From assembly GCA_009192285.1 (NCBI GenBank), contig CM018603.1, forward strand, positions 5,081,613 to 5,145,612: 64,000 nucleotides of DNA, read 5' to 3'. The number at the start of each line of letters is the position of its first letter. Position 1 is the stretch's first letter. Below are positions 11,526 to 23,306 of the stretch, piece after piece. Both the position numbers and the translations under genes were made by a program. This stretch comes from Morchella semilibera. Taxonomy: Eukaryota; Ascomycota; Pezizomycetes; Pezizales; Morchellaceae. The notes beneath the pieces are model-generated. The model had not been told where the DNA came from and did not search any database. It saw only the letters and a list, made by a program, of their open reading frames with translations.

Positions 11526-13288
11526 TGGTCATCATTCTCGCGCACATCCAATTGTAACTTGACGCTAGCTAAAGGGAGGGGGTGGGAAGGTTTGACCTTG
11601 TCTTTCCCCTGTTTCAAGACACGGTTATGGGTTTCTTATGGTTTAAACAGAGGGATTCAATGTCATTAGTCAATTGTCGCTGTCGTACGACGATATCATT
11701 AGGGTGTCAGAAATTCAAATTTCTTTCTTCATCTTGTTCTAGGGTGCCTGTGGGGTATGTTCCAGCAAACAGCCGCCATACCGGCTGAAGAGGGCTAGGG
11801 GACGGGGCTGTGTCTTTGCCGTCTCGGCTGGCTTCTGGTATGAACTGAAGAACCAACATACATTTGAAAGTCTCCGGAAAACATTCACATCAACATACCT
11901 CAAACTTGGCTTCCCCATCCCGGCACCCCCGCCCAAACATATCAGTCTACTCTCATATCCTAACCAATGACCTATGGTGCTTGCTACGAGTTCCTAGGGT
12001 AGAATATTAAATTTTATGTAGCCTTCATTTGATCCTTGTAGTATCAGTTTCCTGATGTTACAGACTGCAACTCACAGCCGGATCAACCTACTTGGGGAGA
12101 ACAATATTAGGACATGTCTTGCGACACACCGGTCCACAGAGAAAAGGGGTTAAGGACCAACGAGCTCCTTCGTCTATACCCTGCATTTTCTCGGTAAAAG
12201 GACTCCCGGGCGAGACAGGAGCGGGGAAGGTTCTGGATTTCAACAAGTTCTTTCGGAGTAGTGAGGGGACTACAATTCATAGGGCCTCTTGTTTCTAATG
12301 GTCAGAAACTTGCCCCTCCTCAAAGACCGCGAGGGAATGTTTAGGGTAGGGTCGGTCCATATACCCCCCCCCCGGCCCAATAACCTACAACACCCAGCAA
12401 CCAAAGGAGCTGGCCGGCGGAACAAACCCCCACTCCCAGCCACCCGGCTGCATCAGTGGGTACCTGCATTGCGGCTTAGCTTAGCAATGACGGCGGGGAC
12501 ACCCGGGCCACGACTACGGGCCAACGACAAGGCTTCAACCACATCCGTCTCCAGAGCTAAACTACTACAATGAAGAACTAGTCGCTCTTTCAACGCCATC
12601 TTGATCAACTATAATTAGCAGTAATATGTGTTTGAGCTATGTGTCTTCGTCTTGTTCTTTTCCCAAAGGAAAACCTCTATTAGAAATATATAATCTTTGA
12701 CTCATAAGTAACCCTGTCCTCGGAACCTATCGAGCACAATAGAAACAGTGACTAATCTTTCTTTACACAACATTGTTCGGCATCGTTCCACGCTGTGATA
12801 CACTCTGATCAAACAGGACTAGCAAGACATGAGTAATTGTCCCCTACTATCACGCCTAAGCTCCGTTACAGACTTCTCATATTTGCAGACCGTGCATCCA
12901 ACAGTTGACATATTGGCTCTAATTTTGTTGATGGTTAAGTATGCAGGTTAATTGAAGATTATGCAGTGGGCGGTTCGATTGTATCCTGTGCTGCCGATTT
13001 ATAGCAACCTCTGTAGTGTGGACCGGTTACCACGCAAACCAGCAAAATACGATTTGTGCCTGGAGCCTTCGAACAGTCTCCTAGGACCCCTGGATGCTTT
13101 CTCAGTCCCCTGAGGCTTAGGAGACATCAGGAGACAAATGAGGTCTTGCTGATGCAAGCGCCAGACAGGGTTAGGAGTCACGGCAGTCTACCGATCAGGT
13201 CCTTGAGAGGTCCAGAAAACGAAATGACAGTGCATATTAGATAAAGAGATTACCGCTATATTCAGTAACACCCTTTCGCTGAATAACC
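11526..13288. other. Gene-free tract with repeat scraps
   Basis: About 12740-12801 is a scrap matching the right end of the element at 19545-19994 (shared GTTCCACG...GTGATA end). About 13039-13154 is a reverse-oriented copy of MITE-E (see 23948-24084), recognisable by the GGAGAC repeats and the TTGCTGATG end. The frames at 12092-12573 look non-coding, and nothing else is supported. Confidence 0.45.
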
Positions 13289-13751
13289 CAAGGACGCCAA
13301 TGGGCCAGCCCGGGCTGGGAAGTAGGGTCGGCCTGGCCCGGCCCATGCTATCCAAGTCATGGCCTGGCCCAAGCCAAATAGCCCGGGGTAGGCCCGGGCC
13401 AAATATTTATGGCCCAGGCTCCCACAAATACAAGTATTTGTCACAATTCAAACTAATTTTATCGAGATTAATGTAGATAGGATCGAAAATGCTGCAATTC
13501 AATCCGCATTTTATAGTATGAAATATACAAATGTTGTTTACGTTACCTCTCATAGTACAACGTGTCTATATATCAAGGAAGAACTGCTAAGATTGTATGA
13601 GCACCTTCAGGCCTGGGCCTGCCCATTTAGCCCGGGCTAAAGATTGGCCTCCGCCTGGCCCGGCCCATCGAATAAAATCTAGGGCCCGGCCTGGCCCGCC
13701 CAAAAAGAGCCCGGGCAGCCCATCTCAACCCACGGCCCATTGACGTCCTTG
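13289..13751 (+). mobile_element. MITE-B copy 1 (GGCC-rich, hAT-like)
   Basis: A 463-bp element begins CAAGGACGCCAATGGGCC and ends GGCCCATTGACGTCCTTG. It is flanked by the 8-bp direct repeat GAATAACC (13281-13288 and 13752-13759). Both ends are extremely GC-rich with many GGCC/GGGCC palindromes, while the middle (about 13410-13600) is AT-rich. A near-identical copy lies in reverse at 16395-16856. The 8-bp duplication suggests a hAT-type transposase acting in trans. No coding capacity. Confidence 0.9.
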
Positions 13752-13759
13752 GAATAACC

Positions 13760-15329
13760 AGTTTTTCACACACCGCCGCCGGAGGAGTTGCGTTCACAAG
13801 AGCGCTTTTTTGTCGACTCATAGTCTGCCAGTAGTGGAGTGCATGCGACGATCGTTTTGGCGTAAGAAACATATCCCCTTGTGCTGCTACGTAAGATATG
13901 GGGACTGGGAAGGTGCACCGCAGTCCTACAAAACTCCTCCATGACGGCCCGTTAATGTCTTGGTGGTATTTTTTCTAGTTGCGCAGATAGTACAGCTTCC
14001 GCAGGGATTCTATCCCTCTGGGTGCACCGCCGTCAGGGGTGGTAATATCCGGCAGCTACGGGTGAGATTTAGCTATAGAAAGGTTTCTTTGTTGCGTGAG
14101 AGAGACAAATGTGGACATCATCTCTGGCAATCACGCTTCCGATCACTCGTGTACCTAGCATTCGCTTCGCCTTGGTTCCGTACCTTAGCTCTCTTCTTGT
14201 CTTCACTTGGCTCCGTGATAGCTACCAACTGATATGTTTCTGACACCCCCTTATCCCCACCTTGGGAATGAATCGGATGATTTGGCGAAGAACTCATATT
14301 AAGGACCACCTATCTATAGTGTCTGTCATTATATTCCCCCTTGGAGTGGAGCTGATCTCCTCTAATAGGAGACTCTTCCTTGCCCGAGTTCGAAGATTGT
14401 CATGTTCCGCAGCAGGAAGCGTAGAAGCTAGACAGAGGTTTCTAATAGTTTCTTAATCCTAATGGGAAAGCTTGAATCTGTTGCAGTCTCTAGACTCTTG
14501 GGGTGCATTTTGAGATTAAGGTCGTTAGAATTCACATATAGTTCCACAAACTATCGAAAGAAATTAGAAAATGAATCATGCGAGTAAATGGATCAAATGT
14601 GACAGATAATAAGGTATCAAAGAACAGGTATGGGGAAACGAATCAGTAGATGAATCATAAGTTCATTTTGTGATATCACTTTACACATTTCCCATCTAAC
14701 ACCTAAAAAAAGAAAGAATTTTGATCTTGAGAGTTGAACTCTGACTACCTTGAATCCTTAGCCTAGACCCTATCACTCCCACTAATACTTTAGATAATAA
14801 CATCTAAGAGGAAGTAGTAAGGAAGGGTTATTGATTAATAATAGGTCAGGAAACGAATCAAGTAGGGAAGGAAGTAAATGGATCAAAATTTTTATTCCAG
14901 TCAACATCTCCCGAAAACGAATCATGTGGTCCGTTTTCAGAGCTGGTAGTTATGTGTGGTATATTAGTACTGAACAATGAAGCTAGTAGCGGGAAGGAGA
15001 GCCATATATACCATTATTACACGACCCAAATTACCTACACCGAGGATATCCCACAAATAGCCAGCTCCTACTGGGTACAGTATCTTATATTTCCAACATC
15101 AATCTCCTGACCCATGCTTACCAGTGAATTGATACGACTCCAACAGTACCTAATTATCACGGCTCCGCCTCCTGTACCTCGTCTTCCGCCAAGACGTCTC
15201 CGGAACAGGGTTGTTGGATAGTATCGGTCGATGTCGGAAGTAGAACGATGGATTGGGAAGGAGCTCGGGTGATAGAATGTAAGCGCTAGGAAGGATGGGG
15301 TAGTATCGGGCTAGAGGTATGAGTATTGG
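13760..15329. other. Gene-free tract
   Basis: I see nothing supported. The AT-rich part around 14520-14940 repeats GAATCA and AGGAA(A/G)CGAATCA motifs loosely. Confidence 0.4.
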
Positions 15330-15660
15330 GAATAGTATGGGTGGCACGGGAGTGGGGTAGATTCTATGGGATTCTATGGTTATGAGTCAGCGGTGTGACG
15401 GGGAAGTTGTATATATAGCGTGTATTCTTTCCTATGTTTTTGCCTCTCTAGGCAACGTCTTCTTTCTGCTCGCAATATATTACTTTGGCTTCGGCCCTCC
15501 TGTCCTTGTCTCGTTCCTGAACCTGAACCTGAACCTGAACCTGAACCTGAACCTGAACCTACCTCGCCTCGGGTATCTCCTGAGCCGACCCTGTCCTCGT
15601 CCTCGTCCCCGGATCTACCTCGCTTACTCCTTGACCCGACTCCCCGCACGTTAGACTAAT
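15330..15660 (+). mobile_element. LTR-2 family fragment with hexamer array
   Basis: This block shares TTCTATGG, GAGTCAGCG and a TATATATAG promoter-like run with the LTR at 23112-24772. It then runs into a hexamer array (15517-15559) at the same relative position where other copies have CTTGCC-type hexamers. It is an old LTR fossil fragment with no coding capacity. Confidence 0.5.
15517..15559 (+). repeat. CTGAAC hexamer array, about 7 units
   Basis: Seven head-to-tail copies of CTGAAC. The regular frames on both strands here (Leu-Asn and Pro-Glu, or Gly-Ser) are produced by the repeat and are not evidence of a protein. Confidence 0.9.
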
Positions 15661-16179
15661 GTACCCAATCTTAATCACAAATTATGATATTCCACTATGA
15701 CTCACGAGGTTCAATATATTTTCCCCAATTATTACTTCGGTTTTTAAATGATACAATAGTTCAGTTGAATATCGATAGTTCCAATTACTAAATGACTTAT
15801 TTCGGGAATAATAAGCTTTGTAAAAAGCTTGCGTTACTATCCTATGTTGCGAGTGTTAGAAAAGACTTATCGTATGTTGCAGACCCTCCTAGGTTATGTA
15901 CTCACTATTACAACACCTCCTGGGGTCGCTGAAAACTAAGAACCAACACACGGGACCATATTTTTTCGCCATTATATCGTTCTTGTTATTGGTTCTGTCT
16001 TCAACTTACCATTTCCAAGGGCTGTCCAAACCAAAGTCTCACCCCGCTGGGGAGCAGGCCATCCGATTCAATCAGTGACGTTTGGCGCTTGAATTAATAG
16101 GTCAACCGAATCGTATTGCTGGTGGATAGGGCTCTCTGCTTGATAGGAGGGGGTACCTTTACGGGGCTATCCTCGACAG

Positions 16180-16919
16180 GAACGGGAATGCCACAACTCA
16201 ACCTGCCACCTTTGGTAGGAAATATAGAGATGTCGTTTACCTGTTCACTTACAGTACGAAAGTGTCTGTATATCAAGGAGGGGCCCCAAAGGGGGTGTAA
16301 GCACCTTGAGGGACGAGCTTGCTGATTTAATCCGGGTAAATGTGAGTCTCTGCCTAGCCCGACCCATTGAGTAAAATTTATGGCCTGGCCTAGCCAAGGA
16401 CGTCAATGGGCCGTGGGTTGAGATGGGCTGCCCGGGCTCTTTTTGGGCGGGCCAGGCCGGGCCCTAGATTTTATTCGATGGGCCGGGCCAGGCGGAGGCC
16501 AATCTTTAGCCCGGGCTAAATGGGCAGGCCCAGGCCTGAAGGTGCTCATACAATCTTAGCAATTTTCCTTGATATATAGACACGTTGTACTATGAGAGGC
16601 AAGGTAAACAACATTTGTATATTTCATACCATAAAACGCGGATTAAATTGCAGCATCTCCGATCCTATCTACATCAAAGTCAAGAAAATCAGTTCGAACA
16701 GTGACAAATACTTGTGTTTGTGAGAGCCTGAGCCATAAATATTTGGCCCGGGCCTACCCCGGGCTATTTGGCTTGGGCCAGGCCATGACTTGGATAGCAT
16801 GGGCCGGGCCAGGCCGACCCTATTTTCCAGCCCGGGTTGGCCCATTGGCGTCCTTGAGCCTAGCCCGTCCAAAATAACCTAGGGGGACCACCTCAACTAT
16901 TGGCCCTTTAATGTCCTTA
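16180..16919 (+). mobile_element. Older MITE-B copy, split by a younger MITE-B
   Basis: Bases 16180-16394 and 16857-16919 together resemble the right half of MITE-B copy 1 (shared GTTTAC, TATATCAAGGA and TAAGCACCTT-type blocks, ending near AATGTCCTTAG), but are strongly diverged. A younger copy (16395-16856) sits inside. The left end is not recognisable. Confidence 0.7.
16395..16856 (-). mobile_element. MITE-B copy 2, nested in an older MITE-B
   Basis: A 462-bp element starts CAAGGACGTCAATGGGCC and ends TTGGCGTCCTTG, and reads as the reverse complement of copy 1 along its whole length. It is flanked by GGCCTAGC (16387-16394) and AGCCTAGC (16857-16864), a 7-of-8 match that fits an 8-bp target duplication. 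Copies 1 and 2 face each other about 2.6 kb apart. Confidence 0.88.
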
Positions 16920-17249
16920 GAAACCTTGCGCTATTCACTGTTGCCTTTGGTTGATTGTGTTGCCTGTGGTCGCAGGAGGCGTTCCCGCATTTTTGTTGCA
17001 GCAACTGGGAAGGTGCGATGTCCGATGTTCATAGGTGGGGCTCCCATGGGCACAGTTCTTGTTTTGCTACTTCTCCACACACCACACAGGAAATGACAGG
17101 GATCTGGACGTCTGCTCCAGCCACACACAACCTCAAACTTAAGTCTGCTCTCAAAACCTCAATACGAACTATCCGGTTTCACATACTGTCTGCAGGTATT
17201 CAACTATCCCTCATTCACTCCCTGTCTCTAATAAACTATCTGTAATAAA

Positions 17250-17731
17250 ATGCCCACCGCGATTGATACCATGTTGCTAGGCTGCACCGGGCTAAAGCCC
17301 GCATTCCTGCAAAGCCTAAACTTGCATAAAGCCCGTCTCTTGGCCACTATCCAGCGCAAGCAGAGCCTTCTTGTCCGCTACAAGCTCCAACGCTATGATA
17401 TTGATAGCTGGGTCTGCAAGGAGTACGTGAACCTTTATCAACCATGGAAGATCGATTAAGAGGGTGTATGGAAGGAGATTAGCAGCCTTCGGCAGAGTGC
17501 GAGGGAGATGGAGGTTTCTGGTCGACGGGTGGAATGCGAGATGAAGGACATGCTGTGGGAAATGGGGGAGTTAGGCGCAGCAATCGTCATTGTACAAGGG
17601 TGGATTGCTAATCACAGTGGAGAAGGTACGATTTCTTGGGAACAGTTATGGTTCAAGGGGAGATGCTAATGGTCCCACTGGCAGATACAGCGTTCAGTGT
17701 TGTAGACCAAACGAGGGAGGTCACAAATTGA
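17250..17731 (+). pseudogene. GYNP coiled-coil family, decayed copy 2
   Basis: An open frame from ATG 17250 ends at TAA 17457-17459, but the same frame continues as EGVWKEISSLRQSAREMEVS and more. It reaches a GTACG donor at 17626 in phase 1, a CTAAT branch site and a GGCAG acceptor at 17684, then a 15-residue tail (DTAFSVVDQTREVTN) and TGA. So the whole family layout is present with one internal stop. The N-terminal coil is basic (LNLHKARLLATIQRKQSLLV). The GY motif is not obvious. A 35-nt intron removing the stop seems too short, so I call it a pseudogene. Confidence 0.65.
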
Positions 17732-17855
17732 TTACCATTGTGAAATGTGAGTGAGTGGTAGTGTTAATTCGGGGGTTCTAGGGGAGTTCTCGGGAAGTGA
17801 TTCTATTTGTCTGGTGTGTACGGGAATGGGACGGGGGGTTTTAAATAAAGGTTAG

Positions 17856-18247
17856 TGTAAAGGGATATCTTAGAAGTCACTAAGATATGGCTAATGCTAA
17901 GCGATAGTTCTGTAGCTTTTAAATTTGTAATATTGTAGACCGGACTCTGTTCGCTTGAGAAGATGATGATTCCCCTAAGATGACGGGAATCCTACTAGGT
18001 ATTTATACATAGAGGACCCCCTTAACCCCATTAACTTCTCCAATAGCAAATCCCCCATAATGCCTCCGCTACTGCTCCGACTTTCTACGAGGTGGGGTAA
18101 CTAAGGGTACACTCATGAGGTGTGGTAGTGGTTGGTAAGTTATAACCGAACCCCGCTTCTGGGCGTACGTCACTCCTCCATCGCGCCGTCATACCAGGAT
18201 GATATCATTATACTACCAGTACCGCACTTCCAAGCAATCCTGTAACA
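17856..18247 (-). mobile_element. Solo LTR, family LTR-1 copy A
   Basis: A 392-bp LTR, read on the minus strand from TGTTACAGGATTGC to CCCTTTACA (TG...CA ends), has a perfect 5-bp duplication GTTAG at 17851-17855 and 18248-18252. No internal region is attached, so it is the product of LTR-LTR recombination. The superfamily (Gypsy or Copia) cannot be set from the LTR alone. It differs from copy B mostly by C/T and G/A exchanges. Confidence 0.9.
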
Positions 18248-18252
18248 GTTAG

Positions 18253-19035
18253 GGCTTAATTTGGACGGGAGTGGTACTGTTATATCTCCCGGAGACAGAT
18301 ATTAGAAACAAGGCTAAATCCCTACCAATCTGTGCGCAATCAATCAAGCAGTTCTGTTTGATGATTGCAAGAGAACTTTTATAAAAGGAAATTAATCCTC
18401 GTTATTCATAGTAATTAGAGACTGCCGTCCCATCTAACCTCAAACCTTCATATTGGTGGGGTTACCACTCCATGTTCAGAAAACCCTTTGCCGGTACCCT
18501 TGGGCTATCTACAGACTACCCCCTGCAATGTAGGATCATAGCAACCTGGGCCTTTTTTGTTTTGTACGGCTGCCTAGCGAGTGTTTACTTTGTTCTCATG
18601 ACTGGAAGGTCCTGGGGACAGCAATTGATAGTTTTGCTGGATTTATTCAAGGTTACCTTGCCATAGACAAAGCGATGAAATTTCATAAGGCATTGAGGGA
18701 AATTGTGAATATCTATCAAATTTAAGGTAACTGCAAAGTACAAGAATCAGCAACTGACAAAGCCAAACACTCCATAAGTGGTTATACAGATATTACTCTC
18801 AACCCTCCCACAAACATTCTCATGATATCATATTCTAGCGCGTAATCCTTTAATGTCTTTGGAGTTGAGAGGGGAGAAAAGAGCTAAAGTTTCAGAGCCA
18901 CTCAAAGACGAAGAGTTTGATTATTTGTTCCTGGATGCTGGAGTCCGTCCGCAACTCTACTCCCCTACGGCCCACCTTTTACCCCCAACGTGCCCGTTTA
19001 CTCCGAATTGATGAGCAAAGCGACTTGGCATATTT
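18253..19035. other. Gene-free tract
   Basis: Short frames only; nothing supported. Confidence 0.4.
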
Positions 19036-19255
19036 TCAAATTTTCTGCAGTTCTTCAAATTCTATGATTTCCCAATCGATATCCTTCTTTCGGTCGCTGA
19101 CAATCTATTGCTGAACCTTATTCAATTCGTTGACGTATTGAGCGCCTTCCATATCCTCAACTAGAGGTGTGATAGCTTCAATTTCCTCTACGGTGAAATG
19201 CACTACCCCCAGCACGGGGTTATAGCCTGCAGCACGTAGTTCTTCTTCGATCGCA
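19036..19255 (-). pseudogene. GYNP coiled-coil family, minus-strand fragment
   Basis: On the minus strand the frame reads EEELRAAGYNPVLGVVHFT, the best match to the family's GYNP block. An acidic stretch (VEEIEAITPLVEDMEGAQ) follows, then a TAG at 19105-19107, then in the same frame RKKDIDWEIIEFEELQKI before TGA at 19036. That last segment matches RKDIKWEILEIEEKM of the 45.2 kb copy, which makes the relationship strong. The 5' part is missing where an LTR-1 tip (19256-19311) abuts. This is the only copy found on the minus strand. Confidence 0.72.
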
Positions 19256-19418
19256 CCGGGACAATACCATTGTACTACTAGTACCGCACTTCCAAGCAAT
19301 CCTGTAACAGCCAGCTAAGGGTGAGGTTCGTCCGCTTGGAGAGTGAGTTTGTTGGGGATGCAAGGGTGTAAAGACCAGGTTGTTTATTTTGCGCCAACTC
19401 ATATTGTACAGAGGTAGG

Positions 19419-19508
19419 TAATAAGTGATGGAACACAGTAATGCTTGTTTTGGTAAAACGCCACCAAAAATTTGGTATTTGTACCTCATGGCGTTCCATC
19501 ACTTATTA
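19419..19508. mobile_element. 90-bp hairpin MITE
   Basis: The stretch starts TAATAAGTGATGGAAC and ends GTTCCATCACTTATTA, a 16-bp inverted repeat around a 58-bp loop. Only one copy is seen in this window. Confidence 0.65.
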
Positions 19509-19544
19509 TTTTTAAAGGGATATCCCGAAGTGACTCGAGATAAG

Positions 19545-19994
19545 TATCACGGAGCGAAGCGCAGTACAGGGCAGAGCGAGCCAAGGTACACTACCTAGGC
19601 GGGACGTAGCAGTGATGTTCAGGACGGGCGAGGCGAGACTATGGAGCGAAGCGGAACGCGAGGTAGAACCAGAGACCTGAGTATATTTCGAGGGACTACA
19701 AACTCCTGAAGATAGGAAGGTTGCGTGAAGAGGAAAGGAAAAGAACTATCTACAAGCAAGAACGAGGCCCCTATATATACACCACATGCCGACACGATGA
19801 CTCATCCACATAACCCTGTACAGAACCCCATAGAATCTCCCAAGACCCGTAACCCCGAACCCAACCTTATCTCCTAATTCCGAACCCCTATTACCGAACC
19901 AAACCCCTGCTTCCGAAACCCAAAGAATCCTAGAAGAAACCCTGACTAATCCCTCTTCCCGCAACACCGCTAGACCATGTTCCACGCCGTGATA
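19545..19994. mobile_element. Solo-LTR-like insertion in LTR-1
   Basis: A 450-bp element has ends TATCACGG and CCGTGATA and a perfect 5-bp duplication ATAAG (19540-19544 and 19995-19999). Its interior shares, in reverse, the CTATATATAGGG promoter block and the TTCACGCAACC block of LTR-2. It may therefore be a related solo LTR in minus orientation. A scrap of its right end is at about 12740-12801. Non-coding fossil. Confidence 0.6.
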
Positions 19995-20100
19995 ATAAGT
20001 CTAGTACTAAACAATAGTTCTATATCTTTGAAACAAGTAATATTGTAAACCGGATTCCGCTCGCTTGAGTTCTTGAAGGATGATGATTACAACAAGACGA

Positions 20101-20592
20101 GAGCAAATCAGGCTTCTAATTATTCATGAGTGGCTCAAGGCCAAGACGCGCCTCCTGTCTAAAATGATGCCATTATTCCTTCAATAACATTCCATTCCCT
20201 CAATATCCCCCAATTCCATGCATCTGCAATGCTTCCTAAAACAACTCAGACTATCCGTGACCAAGTAACCTTACAAGAGCTAAAGCGTAATCACGATGAG
20301 ACATTAGAGGTGCAAAGCACTTTACCCTGCTTCTATGCTTCTTCAGGAAGAGTCTCCTATATATGATAGAATGTGTAAGCCAAGAAGCCTAGGTCATTGC
20401 AATATACCCCTCATGGATAGTGCAACCTCATTAAATTTAATCGAGACCCTTATTGGTTACCCGACCAAATCTCTTCACAACTCATCTCTCTGATTCCACG
20501 CCTGTTGCAACGCTCTTAACATGATACCCTAGATATTCTATAACATTATCTATCGCAGTACATGCTTGAGACCGGGAGATAAAAGGCCAAGA
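20101..20592. other. Gene-free tract
   Basis: Nothing recognised. Confidence 0.4.
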
Positions 20593-20597
20593 CTGTT

Positions 20598-20993
20598 TGT
20601 AAAGGGATATCTCAGAAGTCACTAAGATACGGCTAATGCTAAGCGATAGTTCTGTAGCTTTTAAACTTGTAATATTGTAGACCGGATTCCGTTCGCTTGA
20701 GAGGATGATGATTCCCCTAACACGACGGGAATCTTACTAGCTATTTATACATAAAGGACCCCCTTAACCCCGTTAACTCCTCCAATAGCAAATCTCCCGC
20801 AATGCCTCCGCTACTACTCCGATTTGCTACGAGGTGGGGTAAACAAGGGTCCACTCATAAGGTGTGGTAGTGGTTGCCGAGTTATAACAGAACCCCGCTT
20901 CTGGGCATACGCCACCCTTCTCATCGCACCATCATACCAGGACAATCCCATTGTACTACTAGTACCGTGCTTCCAAGCAATCCTGTAGTAACA
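20598..20993 (-). mobile_element. Solo LTR, family LTR-1 copy B
   Basis: A 396-bp copy of the same LTR as 17856-18247, in the same orientation, with its own perfect 5-bp duplication CTGTT (20593-20597 and 20994-20998). The different duplications show that copies A and B are independent insertions and not the two ends of one element. Confidence 0.9.
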
Positions 20994-23306
20994 CTGTTGA
21001 AGCACATTTTTAGTGGCATGATAACGATATTGATATTGAAAAAATAGATCTCTTTAACAAATACACAAAACATAGTCTATTTTAGTGTACGTTAGTACTA
21101 GGGGTCAGCCTCCTCGCTACTTTCTACCAGTGCAAAAATGTCCTGGCGTCCTAGCATTAGTTCTGTCCTGGCGTCTTGGCATCGGCCCCGAGGGTTTGGT
21201 AGTAGAAGCGCTGTCGTGATTGTTGGGGTAATGTTAAGCGAGGAGGAGGTATGCTGAGGAGGGGGTGTCGTCATTGGGTTCCAGGAGGTTCGATGGCGTG
21301 ATAGATTGGTAATGTAAAATAGCGGAGATGGTGGGGAGGAATACGAGGTGTGGTAGCGATGGGTTTCTATGAGATTCTATGAGCGAAGGTGTGAGTTATA
21401 GCGGACTGGTGGGGGGGATGTGTTAAATAACGGGGTTGGATGTTTTCCTTAGTTCTTTCTTTCTTTCTTTTCTCTCTGTCTCGTCTTCCTGTCATCTCGA
21501 TACATAGGAATCTACTCCTATTCTCAAGCTATAGTTTCTTATACCCAAGATTCTGTCCTCTAAAGAGGAAAACCATAGTACCTCTCATCGTTCTCGTTGA
21601 GGTCCATTCGGTCTTCACTCTCCCTGCCCTATGCTCTTGTGCCCTTGCTCTTGCCTTTGCCTTCGCCGGTGCCTGTGCTTGTGCCTGCCCGGTGTTGTCT
21701 CTGTCTTCGTCGGTCCCCTCATTGCGTGGACTGTGCTTCTCGAGTCCTTCTGCGTCATCATTGTAATCTTCTTCTTTGCGTCGGGTTACTCCGTCACAAG
21801 TTCTGAGGGTTCGGTAGTCGAAGTACTGTAGTGATTAAGCTCGGAATGTTAAGCGAGGAGGGAATGTAATTATTTAGAGGTTGTCGTTATTAGCTTCTAT
21901 TGGATTTTATGGCGTGAGGGATTTGTAATATATTTGGAGAAGATGGTGGGGAGGGATATGAGATATGTTAGTAACCAGTTTTCTGTGGGATTCTATCAAT
22001 GAGATTGTGAGTAATAGGGGGCTAGCGGAGGAGAGTGTTAAATAATGTGGGAAGGTTTTTCTTTTAGTTCTTTCTTTGTTTGCTCTGCTCTCTGTCTTGT
22101 CTTCATGTCATCTTGATACATGCGAAGATACTCCTATCTATAATTCTAGCTTCTCCTATTCAAACTCACCTTCGCAGAAGGCTACTCTATCGCTCCCTTG
22201 ATCCTTGCCGGTGCCCTCATCTGGCGTTTGCTTTCCCTGCTCTCCTCTGTATTCTCTGCCTCTGCCCTTGCCTTTGCCTCTGTCGGTACCTATACTTGCG
22301 CCTGCCTCTCTCTCTTCTCATCCTCGTCAGTGTTCTTGTTGTGTGGGCTGTGCACCTCTGGTTTCTCTGTGTCATCATTGTCATCTGTCATGTTGCGCCC
22401 AATTACTCCATTATGGATAGAAAGTATTACCTTTATGATCGAAAAGTATAATTATTATTTTTACTATACACAATTCCTTGAAAAAGCTTTAGTAGAATTG
22501 TTGCATAGCGCTGTATACAGGATATTTCAATAGAATATTCCTTATAAAGTCATTCTGATATTAGACTACTAATTATGGAATGCTTTGTCTGGAACAAAAG
22601 ACAAAACCTTCAAGCAGGAGTGCAAGAAATAGTAACTCCAGAGGTTCTGCATAATCAACATTTGATGTAGGTAACTATACCAGAATTTATTTTGATAATT
22701 ATACAGCAGAATCTCCAAATCACGTAGTCTGAAGCAGGGTACAGAAGAATCCGATAGCAATGGAATATGAAAACTTAATTTTAAGATATATTGACAAGGA
22801 AGAAAATATTATAAACGTAGGAAACAGGTCTCAAATTAGTTTAGGGGCAAAAGGGTATTAGCAGAGTCAAAGAAGGAGCGAAAGAGACAGGAAGTGATAC
22901 CTTATAGATTTAGCATGTAACTATCGTAACGGAGTACTAGAAACAATGATAACAGAAGACAATGATGATGCAGAAGGACTCCATGTGTGCAGCCAGGATA
23001 CGAAGAGGTACAGAATAGGCACTACTACAGGTATCAGCGAGGGCAAAGACAATGGCAGAGGAAACATCAGTAAACTCAACTTCTGACTGTAGTCTCCCAA
23101 CAGTCTGCCAGTGTCCTGGCGTCTTGGCGTCCGTTCCGAGGGTATGGTAGTTGAAGCGCTGTTGTGATCGATACAGTATTGTTGCGGGAAGAAGGATTAG
23201 TCAGGGCTTTTTTAAGGTGTTCTATGAGTTTCTGTTGCAGGGTTGTATGAGTCGATGGTATGCATGTATTTCTAATTGAAGGATTCTATGGGTTTCTATG
23301 GTATGA

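Larger units (their letters stand above)
19256..20100 (-). mobile_element. LTR-1 fragments with nested elements
   Basis: A 56-bp tip of LTR-1 (19256-19311, ending CAATCCTGTAACA on the + strand) abuts a gene fragment. A second partial LTR-1 starts near 19512 (TAAAGGGATATC) and resumes at 19995-20090. It is split by the 450-bp element at 19545-19994. All are fossils with no coding capacity. Confidence 0.65.

Noticed and set aside
15376-15659. Three overlapping frames giving Leu-Asn, Pro-Glu and Gly-Ser repeats
   Set aside because: All are produced by the CTGAAC hexamer array inside an LTR fossil; none has a start, promoter or domain of its own.
17851-20998. One full-length LTR retrotransposon bounded by the two LTR-1 copies
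   Set aside because: The two LTRs have different target duplications and the DNA between them contains a host gene fragment and other insertions, so they are two solo LTRs.
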